A DNA stretch of 64,000 bases. Source: Pegea sp. RAD2-039 (lineage: Eukaryota; Chordata; Thaliacea; Salpida; Salpidae). The notes beneath the pieces are model-generated. The model saw only the letters and a list, made by a program, of their open reading frames with translations, searched no databases and was not told the origin of the DNA. A program made the translations under genes and the position numbers. The stretch spans positions 496,001 through 560,000 of the forward strand of contig JAQGEQ010000270.1 of the NCBI GenBank assembly GCA_034620365.1, given 5' to 3'. Positions 25,201-35,937 of the stretch are shown piece by piece. Each line of letters starts with the position of its first letter. Within the stretch, counting starts at the first letter, position 1.

Positions 25201-26277
25201 AAACATCAAAGAATTTTACAAACCAATTCCAAATTAATATTTCTTCATATGTGGTACTTCAACATTTAATCTTTCTATATTTGACATAAAAAAGAAGATT
25301 TTTGTTTAACCTATAGGCGCCGCCTCACAATAAGATTGTGGTGAGAGATTTTAATAAATGATTAATTTGATTGGCGAGTTATAGCTTGATTTCCAAGCTA
25401 GCCACTTGAATTTGACTGGGCTTGCTCAGTAATAGGCTAAGCTTTAAGTAAAATGCTTTCTATACTGCATTAGATGAATTTGTAACGACAACTAAACGCA
25501 CATGGGTATCTGATTTAAACATTTATTTGTGTAATTAGTTAAACAGCTCTAAAGCTGTTCATACAAATATTTACCTTGAAGACTGAAATAGAATTAAATT
25601 TACAAAATATCATTTTTAAATTTTACTTTATGCACCACCGTATAATTGTTTGAATTAAAATTACTGCCTTTAAGAGCAAACATCAAACAATTCCAATACT
25701 GCTGGTAACTTTTATTGTATAATGACCAGCTACAAAAGTATTTTAGTTACAACTAACAAACCACTAACCCCATTTGATGAAACTTTTCTTTGCCACCAGC
25801 CACGAGTTCCAGTTACAAAGTCATCAACTCGAACGAATTGCTCCAAATGAGGGCTTAATGCCTCTGGTTACCTGATTACGAGATTTGAATTTTAAGAGAA
25901 AAATTTCATGTTTTTAGATGATTCTTTACAAAAGAACTTTAATATTAAAAGGTTAGTTTTACTTTGGTAAATAGATTTAAAAACTTATAATTTTCATAAA
26001 TAATTAATTCATAAATACAGTTAAAATAATTATATATGTTGATTATAATAAATTGAAAAACATGCTCCATCACCTCGGTGAGGAAACCGTTAAAGTCATG
26101 CAAATAACGACGATTAACAACAAACTTCCTTCCCGGATAATACCGATTACCATTAAGATAAACAAAAACATTTTTTGCTGGTTCACGTGTTGAGTACATT
26201 GTGTTATTGTCAGTGTTGCTATCTGAAGTACTATCCGGATGATGAAAGTTTTGACGAGATGCAACAACGGCGGTCAT
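19220..26277 (-). CDS. DCDC2: Doublecortin domain-containing protein 2 (DCDC2)
   Basis: DCDC2 binds microtubules through two doublecortin domains and acts at cilia. Probable exons: 26074-26277 (ATG at 26277; an in-frame ATG farther upstream exists), ~25770-25871, 23696-23756, 22334-22431, 21598-21671, 21409-21543, 21157-21294, ~21045-21104, 20449-20548, 20200-20381, 20076-20136, 19857-19921, ~19702-19220. DCX1 shows NVFVYLNGNRYYPGRKFVV then VTRGIKPSFGAIR. DCX2 shows YGNGDIIAPATKLLL, SWDLVLQHITEKIGSRTG and KLYDLNYRLLHDPSELEV. The tail block NDEGGIFSANNKPEQ ... VDLPVDQ-IPAEVVDEEE matches the conserved DCDC2 tail. Three joins are unresolved: exon 2 is frame-broken, exons 3/4 differ in phase (a small exon may be missed), and exon 7/8 needs an unusual site. 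The start of the last exon is also uncertain. The C-terminus is Ser/Lys-rich and not conserved. Confidence 0.87.
21157..21671 (-). other. DCDC2: Second doublecortin (DCX) domain of DCDC2
   Basis: Three exons whose phases close exactly (21598-21671, 21409-21543, 21157-21294). They encode a full DCX fold: the EPCQI-(F)VYGNGD strand, the PATKLLLTPRQMKSWDLVLQ turn-helix, TEKIGSRTG, then LYDLNYRLLHDPSELEVSII. This domain appears intact, unlike DCX1. Confidence 0.9.
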
Positions 26278-29200
26278 CGCATTGACGATTTTAGGAGCGT
26301 TGGTTTGAAGCAATCTGATTGGTTGCTTTTTCGATTTAAAGATTCTTTTGTCTATGTGCACATTAAAATGAGAATAATTAATCAACACTTATAAGCTGCT
26401 GAAAAACGAAGTGATTTAAAATTATTGAACAAAAATAAAACATTCAATCTTAATAAAATGTATAAAGCTTAAATAAATTATAAGAACTCGAATCCAAAGT
26501 ATAAAAAAACTACAACATCTATAAGCCTAATTAAATAGGTCAACATTATTTGATAATATACTTCAAATATCAAAACACTAATTTTACATTTGCTTATTAC
26601 AACATATCATATTGTAAATTTGGACTTTAAACAATGTGTTTAGTATTAACTAGAATGACAACAGATGTAAGATCAATCACAAGCAAGGACTCGCGTGACG
26701 ACTAGCTACATTTGTTTATATAGTCAACAGCTTAGTGACTACTAAGTTTGGAAATATCCGGTAAACTGAAAGATTTAGTATGTTTGAGAATATACTGATA
26801 AACTGATTAAAACAAAAATCAAATTTTGATATTTTCTTTGTTAATTAACATCAAGAAAGAAGAAGTTTTTCATACAATTGACAAGTTTTAACAAAGCTAA
26901 AATACTTAAAAGTTGATATTATGAATGAAGTGATATCTTTCGGCTTTAAAATCAATTCAGCAAACATAAATAATAAATAAGTAAAATAGTGAAAAAGCTT
27001 TTTGTGTATTGTCTTCTGTACGAGGTCCTTAATTAAGAAAATGTAAAACACTTTTAAGAAAAAAGGTTGGAAACATAAAGCAATTTGTTGTGTAGTCAAT
27101 AATGAAAAAAGTTTTGAAATACTTTTGGGGTTATTTGTTTACTAAAAAATACATTTTTAGCTATATTTGTATTCAGAAGTTGAAATTGTATCAAAGGCTT
27201 TTTGTAAATATTTGAAATTTTATTTGTTTTCAAAATATTTCCTCCCTCGTTAAACAAATAAAAAATATTTTGTGGATAAAAATGTCTGAGATAAATATTG
27301 AATATTTAAAGATTAAACAAAAAAATAAAGCATGCTTGGTGACAATAAGACTTCAAAACACAAATAACTTTCAACTTTAGTGAGGTTTCGTTAAACGTGT
27401 AAATATTTAATTTTGTAGAATCAATTACAAAATATGGACGCTGAAAGTTTGAAGTATCAAGTAAATAACAAAATCTCTGTGAAAATATTTTGAAAAGTTT
27501 TATTCACGATATATTTTTTATATCTGTACTGTAACTATACCTACTATTCAATATATTTGTTATTAGTTTACCGCCTATATTTAAAATTGCAACTGAAGAT
27601 ACTTGTTTTACAGAAAATCAAATCAAATAGTTTTTATTTTTGAAACAAGTTAAAGCAACAAGTAGAAATTTGATTATTGTTTTTATAACAAATGTTGACA
27701 ATCTTCCAAAACGTCTTGCTGCTCAAAATTGAATTGGAAAAATTGAATTTATTTTATAGCAGAAATTTAGTTTCAAGAATACACAATTCAATCGTAAAGC
27801 GTTGGATAGAAAATAAAACAAACAAAACTTGTGAAAAAATGAAAATTCAATATTTTTTGTTGATGATTTTGTAATACAATGAAGTTAGGAGAGGAACTTG
27901 CACTTCATTTTGACACAAACACTAAACGCAAATATACTTAACAACCAATATTGAAATACTAAAAACCAATTATAACTACATTAAATGGAATAATTATAAA
28001 TTCAGTTGCAAAATAAATGTAGTGCTTTAATAAAAGCTTTAGATGCAGTTGATGATTTTGTAATACAATGAAGTTAGGAGAGGAACTTGCACTTCATTTT
28101 GACACAAACACTAAACGCAAATATACTTAACAACCAATATTGAAATACTAAAAACCAATTATAACTACATTAAATGGAATAATTATAAATTCAGTTGCAA
28201 AATAAATGTAGTGCTTTAATAAAAGCTTTAGATGCAGATAATTCTAAACTTCAATTTCTTATGTTCAATTATTAAACTAATAAAATGGTGTTTCATTGAC
28301 TCATCTTTAAAAAGCTTTATGCTTATTGAAAATATGCCAATGAAAATAATTATAGACGCTTAAAGATATTCACAAATGTTGAAAATAATCAAACATGTTA
28401 TTATAGTCATAGATATCCGTTGCTATAAGCTCACAACATAAAGTAAGGATTTTTTTGCAGTTTTTTTATATATGTCTCTTTTATCAATAATAGTTTTCAT
28501 TTTTATCATATTCAAGGTATAGTACTATACAGCTATTAGAATAAACAAGAAAAGGACTTTAGCCCAGATATTTATCTTTACTACGTCATTCTAATAACTT
28601 TTGAAGTACAAATCGTTCTAGGTTATTTGCTGCTACTTGTGGTAAGCTCGCAAAGAAATAAAAGTCACTTACTGATGAAAAATTTCAGTTATTAGAAAAA
28701 ATAAAGTTTAATTAAATAGAAAATTTATGTTCCAAAATATTTATTTGTTTAAATGTAAACTAGTTTAACAAATTTGTTGGAAATATAAGACAACATATAT
28801 AAAGTAATTACTTTTTGCTTCTGTAAACTTTTATTTTAGTTAAATATACTAATAATTTAAAAATTTTATTTTCATAACTAAAACTTTTACTTTAAAAAAC
28901 TAAATGAATTCAAATTTACATCAATGTAAGAAAACAATTATTATTAATTTACTTGCCTCTTAAATTGATATTATTTGAAGTCTAAAACAGATGAAATCAA
29001 TAGAAGGTTTATAAGTAAGTATTCCACATCTTCCTTAAACTAGCTACAGAATTTCAACTTAAAACCTTAATTTTTTTATTCAAGCAAATTATTTCATTAA
29101 ATCATACAGAAAAAATACTCCACTCATAATATAGATAAAAATAAACAATTTAATAAGAAACAATAACTTAACAAGTCTGAATAAGTTTAATTCACCTGTA

Positions 29201-31236
29201 GTTGATTAGTTACAATGTTACTATGGAGCTTGTCACTTGATGTCGCTTTTGAGTAACCTTTGAATTAGTCAAGCGTGACGAGTAATATTTTGAATTGATG
29301 TAAACGATTTTGTAATGAAAAGGCTCAAATAATATTTCGCACAATTTTGAGTAAATCTACTTTGAAGTCCACTTACATAAATATATTGAACTTCTCTAAG
29401 ATTTAAGTTGATACAGACTTGAAATTTAAACATTGACGACAAATTTGATCAAAATATTTTTAAAAAAAGTTAGTATTTCTTTTATTGTTACAAATGAATA
29501 TAAAACACACAATATATTTACTAATAAAATAAAACATCAAATTATACAGCTGCAAAAAATGATTTAAATAACCTTGCATTAATAATTTAAACAAATACTT
29601 AAAATACATGCTATTAAGTAACGAAGAAAATAAGTTAAATTGATAATATTAATAATAGGGGCGTGTATCGGCCAAGAACGCCCATATGGGATGTGCTTTG
29701 AGTGATAATATCAAAAATGAGGGGCAAAAGAACTAATGGAGTAAGATATATTAAAATGGAAAAAAAGGGTCTTTAGGGTTTCTTTCTTTTCTCTGAAGCT
29801 GGTTTTTCTTCTATATCCTTTATTATTTTTCCGGAGTAGGTAGCGCTATTTAAAGCGTTGCCCTCCCAAATGCAGATATTAAATTAAACAATATTGTTTA
29901 CAACGGCTGCCTAAATTTATAATTTCACTTTAAAACTTTCCACTTATGAGCAAGCAGTGGTATCGTTGTTGTTTCGGAAGAAGCGAAAGTAAAATAAAGA
30001 TAAAATATCCGGGTTGAAGAAAATAAAACTGTGGTTTCCAACACACCTGGTAGGCAGCTTATCTAGAACAGAAAAAGTTGAATGTAAAACCCACATTTTG
30101 AGATTTATATTTTAGTTCACTGGCATATGTTATCGAAAACAGGAAGGAAATATATCTGTCAACTTCCTTTTATCAAAGCTTCGGCCAACAAAGCTCAGTA
30201 AAAAGTTGGTTTTGTAAGATAAAAATAGTTTACTTCTCAATTATAAAAAAGTTCTTATTAATATATATTCGTAAAAATTATTCACAATTTTATCTTTATA
30301 TACCAGATTTTGTCTATCTATAAAAAATCTTGGATATTTTTATGAAGCTTTTTTAATTTTTGAATCTAAAAAGAAATTCCTTGTATGCTAAAATGACAAT
30401 TCCAATTTTCTAATTTATTTTCTGCAAAGCAAAGTTATTTAAGTAATATAAATATATGTTTTATAATATAAATCACTTTTAAAAGTAACTTTATTGTGTA
30501 TAACTTCTTTTAAAAAGTGGCTTTGTTTGTGTGTAAAACGCATATCAGCGACCTCATAATAATCAAAGACCAGCAGACTAGATTTTCTTATAAATTACAT
30601 ATGTTTGGACGAGAAGAAAGACTTTGAAGAAATGTTCTTACACCCATCCAAAGATCTATCTTAGAACTTTGCAGAATCATGTATACCTAAAAATCTAGAT
30701 TAAAAGACATGGTTGTAATACAAAATAAATGATAAAATGAAAAAATGCTGATGCAATTAAAAAAAACTTTAGAGATTAAAAAAATAGACTAACCAAATTC
30801 TTCAATGTAAAACAACTCAAAGGCAGTATTCTGAAACATCTTCTTAACTTTAAAATCCAAAGCTAAGATTTCTGGAAGCAACTCCAAGTCTTTCAATATC
30901 TTCCCGAGATTGTTACGGATCACCCAGCTTTTAATACAAAGCAAGATTTTCAAGGACCAAGACTCTTTGACGAAAGACGACTTTTGTTGTCGTGTTGGTT
31001 CAAGACTTCAAAGAAGAAAGGAGCTTTTAACCCAGAAATAAAATTCTCAATCTCTAAAACCTCACCAACAACTACCCAAACCAACCCATTTATACATCCA
31101 GACCGAGCTAAAAAGCAGTAGTAGTTTCACCAGATACTGGTAAGAGAGCTGCATGAAAAAAGGAGACTGCCCTGATTTACAAAAATTTATATATATTATT
31201 TATGTAGCTATTTATAAAAATAAGGTTTAAAAAATG
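26278..31236. other. Long non-coding spacer
   Basis: About 5 kb upstream of DCDC2, strongly AT-rich, with no supported exon. It holds the 189-bp tandem duplication (27859-28236). A locally GC-richer patch at about 29655-29700 was left unassigned, as was a stretch at about 30800-31140 of mixed composition that may be transposon-derived but has no recognisable domain. Confidence 0.5.
27859..28236. repeat. Perfect tandem duplication, 2 x 189 bp
   Basis: 27859-28047 is repeated base for base at 28048-28236. The unit starts GTTGATGATTTTG and ends CTTTAGATGCA. It is non-coding. Perfect identity in a region free of constraint implies a very recent event, an allelic variant, or an assembly artefact. 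Confidence 0.95.
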
Positions 31237-31261
31237 AAGGTTTAATAATTATTGAAAAAAA

Positions 31262-31332
31262 GGTCCTGCCGAGATTTGAACTCGGATCGCTGGATTCAAA
31301 GTCCAGAGTGCTAACCGTTACACCACAGGGCC
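31262..31332 (-). tRNA. tRNA-Gln (anticodon UUG), copy 1
   Basis: A 71-nt cloverleaf on the minus strand: acceptor GGCCCTG/CAGGACC, D arm GGTGTAACGGTTAGCACC-like, anticodon stem CTGGA/TCCAG with loop CTTTGAA (anticodon TTG), and T arm CGAGTTCAAATCTCG. A and B boxes are present. A run of seven Ts directly 3' of the gene serves as pol III terminator. Acceptor position 3-70 is a C-A mismatch. Confidence 0.96.
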
Positions 31333-31453
31333 GCTGTAGTTTACTCTAAATTTATATAAACCATTTTCATAAGACTTTTGTATTACAAAAAGTATTTGTT
31401 ATTTATAGAAATAAAACTAAAAAAATTTAAGGTTTAATAATTATTGAAAAGAA

Positions 31454-31524
31454 GGTCCTGCCGAGATTTGAACTCGGATCGCTGGATTCAAAGTCCAGAG
31501 TGCTAACCGTTACACCACAGGGCC
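31454..31524 (-). tRNA. tRNA-Gln (anticodon UUG), copy 2
   Basis: Identical in sequence to copy 1, one array unit further on. The 3' terminator is TTCTTTT, so its T run is weaker (four Ts). Confidence 0.96.
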
Positions 31525-31647
31525 GCTGAAGTTTCATCTAAATTTATATAAACCATTTTCATAAGACTTTTGTTTGACAAAAAGTATTTGTTATTTATAG
31601 AAATAAGACTAAAAAAAATTTAAGGTTTAATAATTATTGAAAAAGAA

Positions 31648-31718
31648 GGTCCTGCCGAGATTTGAACTCGGATCGCTGGATTCAAAGTCCAGAGTGCTAA
31701 CCGTTACACCACAGGGCC
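31648..31718 (-). tRNA. tRNA-Gln (anticodon UUG), copy 3
   Basis: Identical in sequence to copy 1. The 3' flank has a T5 terminator after CTTC. Confidence 0.96.
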
Positions 31719-32148
31719 GCTGTAGTTTCCTTTAAATTTATATAAACGATTTTCATAAGACTTTTTGTGTTACAAAAAGTATTTGTTATTTATAGAAAAA
31801 AAACTAGAAAAAATTAAAGGTTTAATAATTATTCAAAATTAATCAATGTTACAAATCCTGTTCCTTATAAAATTTGACAACCAATTATTCAACATCAGAT
31901 CGATGGCAAATTAGATAGACCTTGTTTTCAACTAGCTTGACTAAAACCAAATTGAACTATTGTTCTTAACTAAGTCGTGGATGTCTGATAAATTCTCCAA
32001 CTAAATGATTCAACAGTTTAACAGGTCGATATAAATGAAGTTCTCTCCAATATTCCAAAAATAGTTTTGAAATTATTAGTTCTTTGGTTCATAAGAACCC
32101 CGGGTAGAGAGGCTTTGTTAGTCCGGTTAATTACAATATTTCTAGGAG

Positions 32149-33000
32149 ATGCAGAACTCTGAATCTACAGCGAAAGTTGGGGAACCGTTAGTAGTTTGTC
32201 GCTGTACACAGATCTGTTCTGGGAGTTCCTACGACACCAACGTAGCTGCATCAGTCTGTCTATTCTGCTGCAGAACCTGCATCAGTCTGTCTATTCTGCT
32301 GCAGAACCTTGTTGGCGTGGAGAGTGGAATACTGCTGCATGACTATATCTCCACAATTTCTGTCCTGGCTTACAGCTCTCAAAATAGATCCTTTTTATAT
32401 TATAATTTGTTACCCTGTTTTTTTTTATTAATAGACTGATCTATTCAATGATACAATCTATATTAAATGTCTCTAACTCTTCATTTCCTCCATTTAAGTA
32501 CTTTTATAATGGAAAATTTCCATCATTATTCCAGTTCATAAGAAGTGACAAAAATAAACTACAAAACCCACCAATTTCTCTCACTAGTAGCTTCGAATTG
32601 ATCAGTTCACAGAAAATTCTGACTTTTCTTCTCAACAACGATTTGCTCTCTGATTATCAAATTGGATTTTTCCTCAAATATCTTCCAGTGACCAGCTATT
32701 TTCTTGTCTCCACCAGTGGCTATATTCCTCAGCAAATAATTGAACAACCAATATCATTCATAAAGTCTTTAACTCAGTTTCACATCCTACATAAGTAAAA
32801 ACTCTCACACACTTAACCTTCTTTTTACCTCTTGGATTGAGCAATTCCTTAAAAATAATTAAAAAAATAGACAACAAGTTATAAATAATACGACTTCTTC
32901 AAATTTTCTTGAGATTTTTAAAGGTATTCCCCCAAGGTAGCATTATTGGCCCTCTTCTTTTTAACATTTATTAAATGACATTACACACAGTTCTACATCA
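32149..33000 (+). mobile_element. Decayed LINE reverse-transcriptase fragment
   Basis: From about 32448 the plus strand reads LFQFIRSDKNKLQNPPISLT, equivalent to the nYRPISLT block, then KILTFLLNNDLLSDYQIGFF, matching the ...QFGF block of CR1/L2-type reverse transcriptases. At 32920-32965 a one-base shift is needed to read GIP-QGSIIGPLLFNIY, the RT palm motif. Several stops and shifts show it is dead. Upstream to 32149 it is open but not recognised. It supplies the part of the RT that the relic at 6.4-8.9 kb lacks; whether it is the same family is unproven. Confidence 0.75.
32246..32307. repeat. Tandem duplication, 2 x 31 bp
   Basis: CTGCATCAGTCTGTCTATTC plus TGCTGCAGAAC is repeated exactly at 32246-32276 and 32277-32307, upstream of the LINE RT fragment. 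Confidence 0.95.
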
Positions 33001-33275
33001 CTAGATGGTTTTAGATTTTTAATGCTTTTTTAAATCTGTATGGAGTCCTCATCTTATAATAGATACTACAAAGCTTGAATCCACCCAAAGATCATTCACT
33101 TGGAAAATTTCCCTAAATATGGCATACCCTTTTCCTCATATGTAATTCTGTATAAATCTTAAATTATGATACCTAAGACCTTCCAATTAACTCTTTGCTC
33201 GTAATACTTGGTTTATGTTCGCTATTAGAGTTATTGAATTTGTCACTCGCAGTCATTTGTTAAATAAAAAAAAAA

Positions 33276-33346
33276 GGTCCTGCCGAGATTTGAACTCGGA
33301 TCGCTGGATTCAAAGTCCAGAGTGCTAACCGTTACACCACAGGGCC
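33276..33346 (-). tRNA. tRNA-Gln (anticodon UUG), copy 4
   Basis: The same 71-nt tRNA, 1.56 kb from copy 3 and outside the tandem array, separated from it by the LINE RT fragment. It ends in a T10 terminator. It carries the same C-A acceptor mismatch as the other copies. Confidence 0.96.
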
Positions 33347-35937
33347 GCTGGAGATTTTGCCAAATTTATATAATAAATTTGTTTCTTACTCCTGAATTTG
33401 ATTTGAAAATATTCATTTACATAATATTCTGTCAGTTCGCTAAAAGAATTTGTATTTTCAAAAATTAGAATTAAGGATGCTAGCTATCACTTAACTCATT
33501 AAAAAAACAAACACTATTTACTCATATTTGGGAAAATGCCACGTTTGTTAGCTCTTGAAGTAACATAATGCGGTGTACCCTACTTTCAATGACAAGATAA
33601 GACTCAAGTTAATTAACTGAAGTCAATTAAATTTAAATAAATTTAAGTAGTAAAACCATAAATCTCACGCAGTTTTCTGGATGATGTATTCAGTCAATAA
33701 TAAACTGATGATTGAAATAAAGTTAACTGTTGGCTGGTTTCAATCATAAAGTTTGCTTGAGTTACCAATCAGCTTATTATTATGCATACTGATAGAGGTT
33801 GATAAATCTACTTTTATTCAATTGCTTCAAAAGATTTTTACTTTTTTATTTTGTTATTACTCTTTATCGGTACAAAAATTATGAAGAAATATAAACAACC
33901 TGAATTATCTAAATAAATACAAACTAAAAAACACATCAGTCTATTTTATCTTTAACGATCTCTTCATAAATGCTAACGAATAAAAAAGTTGTTTGAATAT
34001 TTTCTCAACAATTTCAGATTTAGAATTAAATATTTATCGAGAATTTTAAGCTCAATTTTACCGAATAATTTAAAACTATTGTATGTTCTCCGATTTAGAA
34101 TTATTCCAATCGTAAAAAAGACTGATTCATAGAAACATTTGAAAACTTGTTTATTAATCAAGATATTATTTTGATAATATGATGGTTGGTATTGATTGAT
34201 ATTTAATTTAAATAACTATTTATAAAGAAAAAGATTGAACAATTTACGTCAGGATAACCTGACTATTTGGTAGTAACAATCAAATAAACCATAATATAAT
34301 ATTTAGAAACTAAACAAGTTATATTATTAATGAAAACAACTTCAGTATTTGTTCATTCGGCCACGTTATCTTTTTAGAGCTTTGAAGTTTAGAATACACC
34401 TTTCAATGTAAAGTTTGAGCATTTAGCATCAAATTTCAAATCTATTTCAACATATGTAACCTCTTTTGTTCTTATCTTTATTGTAATAATTGTTTTTACT
34501 TTGATTAACCTTCTTCGACCAAATACTAAGATAGTACTCAAACATTAGTTCAAGTATAGGTCTAACATTTTGAAAAGATAAAGACAATCAATTAAAACTT
34601 TGATGAGAACAAAAAGTGCATTATAATTAAAAGAAAAAATCTTTTCCAGGCGTCTTATTAAGAAATTTAAGTCATTGTTACTTGATAGAAAATGAAAGTG
34701 TTTTATCAAAAAATATTTTGTAAATGGAGACTTAGGACAACAATTGTAAAAATAAACTAATAGCGCCAGGTTATTCTAATTACTAGAATCTGCAAATAAA
34801 GTTCAAATGATAACTCTTAAAATTGAGAATTGATGTTCGCTTAGTAACGTTCACCACACAAATACCAATTGTGAGAGGCGGTTTTATCAGCTGACGCAAA
34901 CCAAATGTAGACATTTGTTAGCTAGTAGCAGTCGCCATCGCTTCGAAACTTGTCATCAATTAGCATTTTATATCTTATTGCTTTTTCAATTACAGATTAG
35001 ATATATTACTAGTTAATTATTCTAAGTATTACAAACGAACATATATTTATGACATGAAAGTTAAGTAAGTTATAGTAGTAGATGAAAAGTCGAATGTATT
35101 TAGTTATATTTACAGAGCCTGTTATTGCTCTAATGTAGTAAGCTTCGGTAAGCAGATGAAATTAAGTTCTTTTCAGTCATATGCTGCGATATACAGCTTG
35201 GATACTGAGCACCACTTAAATACTCAGCCTAACTCATTGATTTAGTGAAGCAAACTTTTTATCATCGTCAATTTGTAATTAAAATTCAAAAACTATGTAG
35301 CTTGTTTTTGTTCTACATGCAATGTTTATTCAAATAAATATTCAAAGTTATTTCAAAATAGTAAATAAAAATATTAAAAAATGTAACTTATTCTAACTTA
35401 AAGTTTAATCTTTTCTTTGTTGAGCTAAGTGAGTTTTTACGTTGCTTAAAAGTTTGCCTTTTGTTATTTTCTTTTACTTACGAACCTTTTTTATATTGAT
35501 CGGATTAAAAATAAAGTTGAGTATTGAGCGGCGACCCAATTATCTGACAATAAACTAAAAAAATTTTCAAAAGTTTTAGAAATGAAATAAGAATAGTTTT
35601 CACTGAGAATAATTCTGCTATGGTAAATTTAGATAAAGATGTTTTAGTTGATCATTTATTTAAATCAAATAAGCTTCTCCATAGCAGTCAGGGTCACCTC
35701 TAGAAGTAATGTCTTCTGATAATCGCGTGAGTTGATATAACTTATAAAGTTCAAACATTAACACTATAATTTAAATATTTTATTGATTTTATGAAACAAG
35801 TTTTAAATAGTAGCTGTTTAATTGGGTTAAGAAAGCAAATAACTTTCAAAGATGACGTAATATACTCAAATATTTGCACAGAAGAAGCTACTTAGTAGTT
35901 TTTTTTATAAAACAACTCGTCGATGTTTTCGTTGCAG
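33347..35937. other. Spacer and presumed 5' region of the large coiled-coil gene
   Basis: No supported exon. A 27-codon open frame starting at 35620 (MVNLDKDVLVDHLFKSNKLL...) looks coiled-coil-like and could be a first exon. Its only GT donors do not put it in phase with the next exon at 35938, except a donor directly after the ATG. The true start of the gene is therefore unknown. Confidence 0.45.

Larger units (their letters stand above)
31237..31840. repeat. Tandem array of ~193-bp units, each carrying a tRNA-Gln gene
   Basis: Units start with AAGGTTTAATAATTATTG at about 31237, 31429, 31622 and 31817. The first three contain a complete tRNA-Gln. The fourth is only the leading end and diverges before the tRNA. 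Spacers share motifs such as TTTATATAAACCATTTTCAT and AAAAAGTATTTGTTATTTAT. Confidence 0.93.

Noticed and set aside
29641..29990. GC-richer patch and a stretch loosely resembling spliceosomal snRNA
   Set aside because: Only short, scattered similarity (for example GCAGTGGTATCG against the start of U4). No Sm site, no consistent fold; not enough to call.
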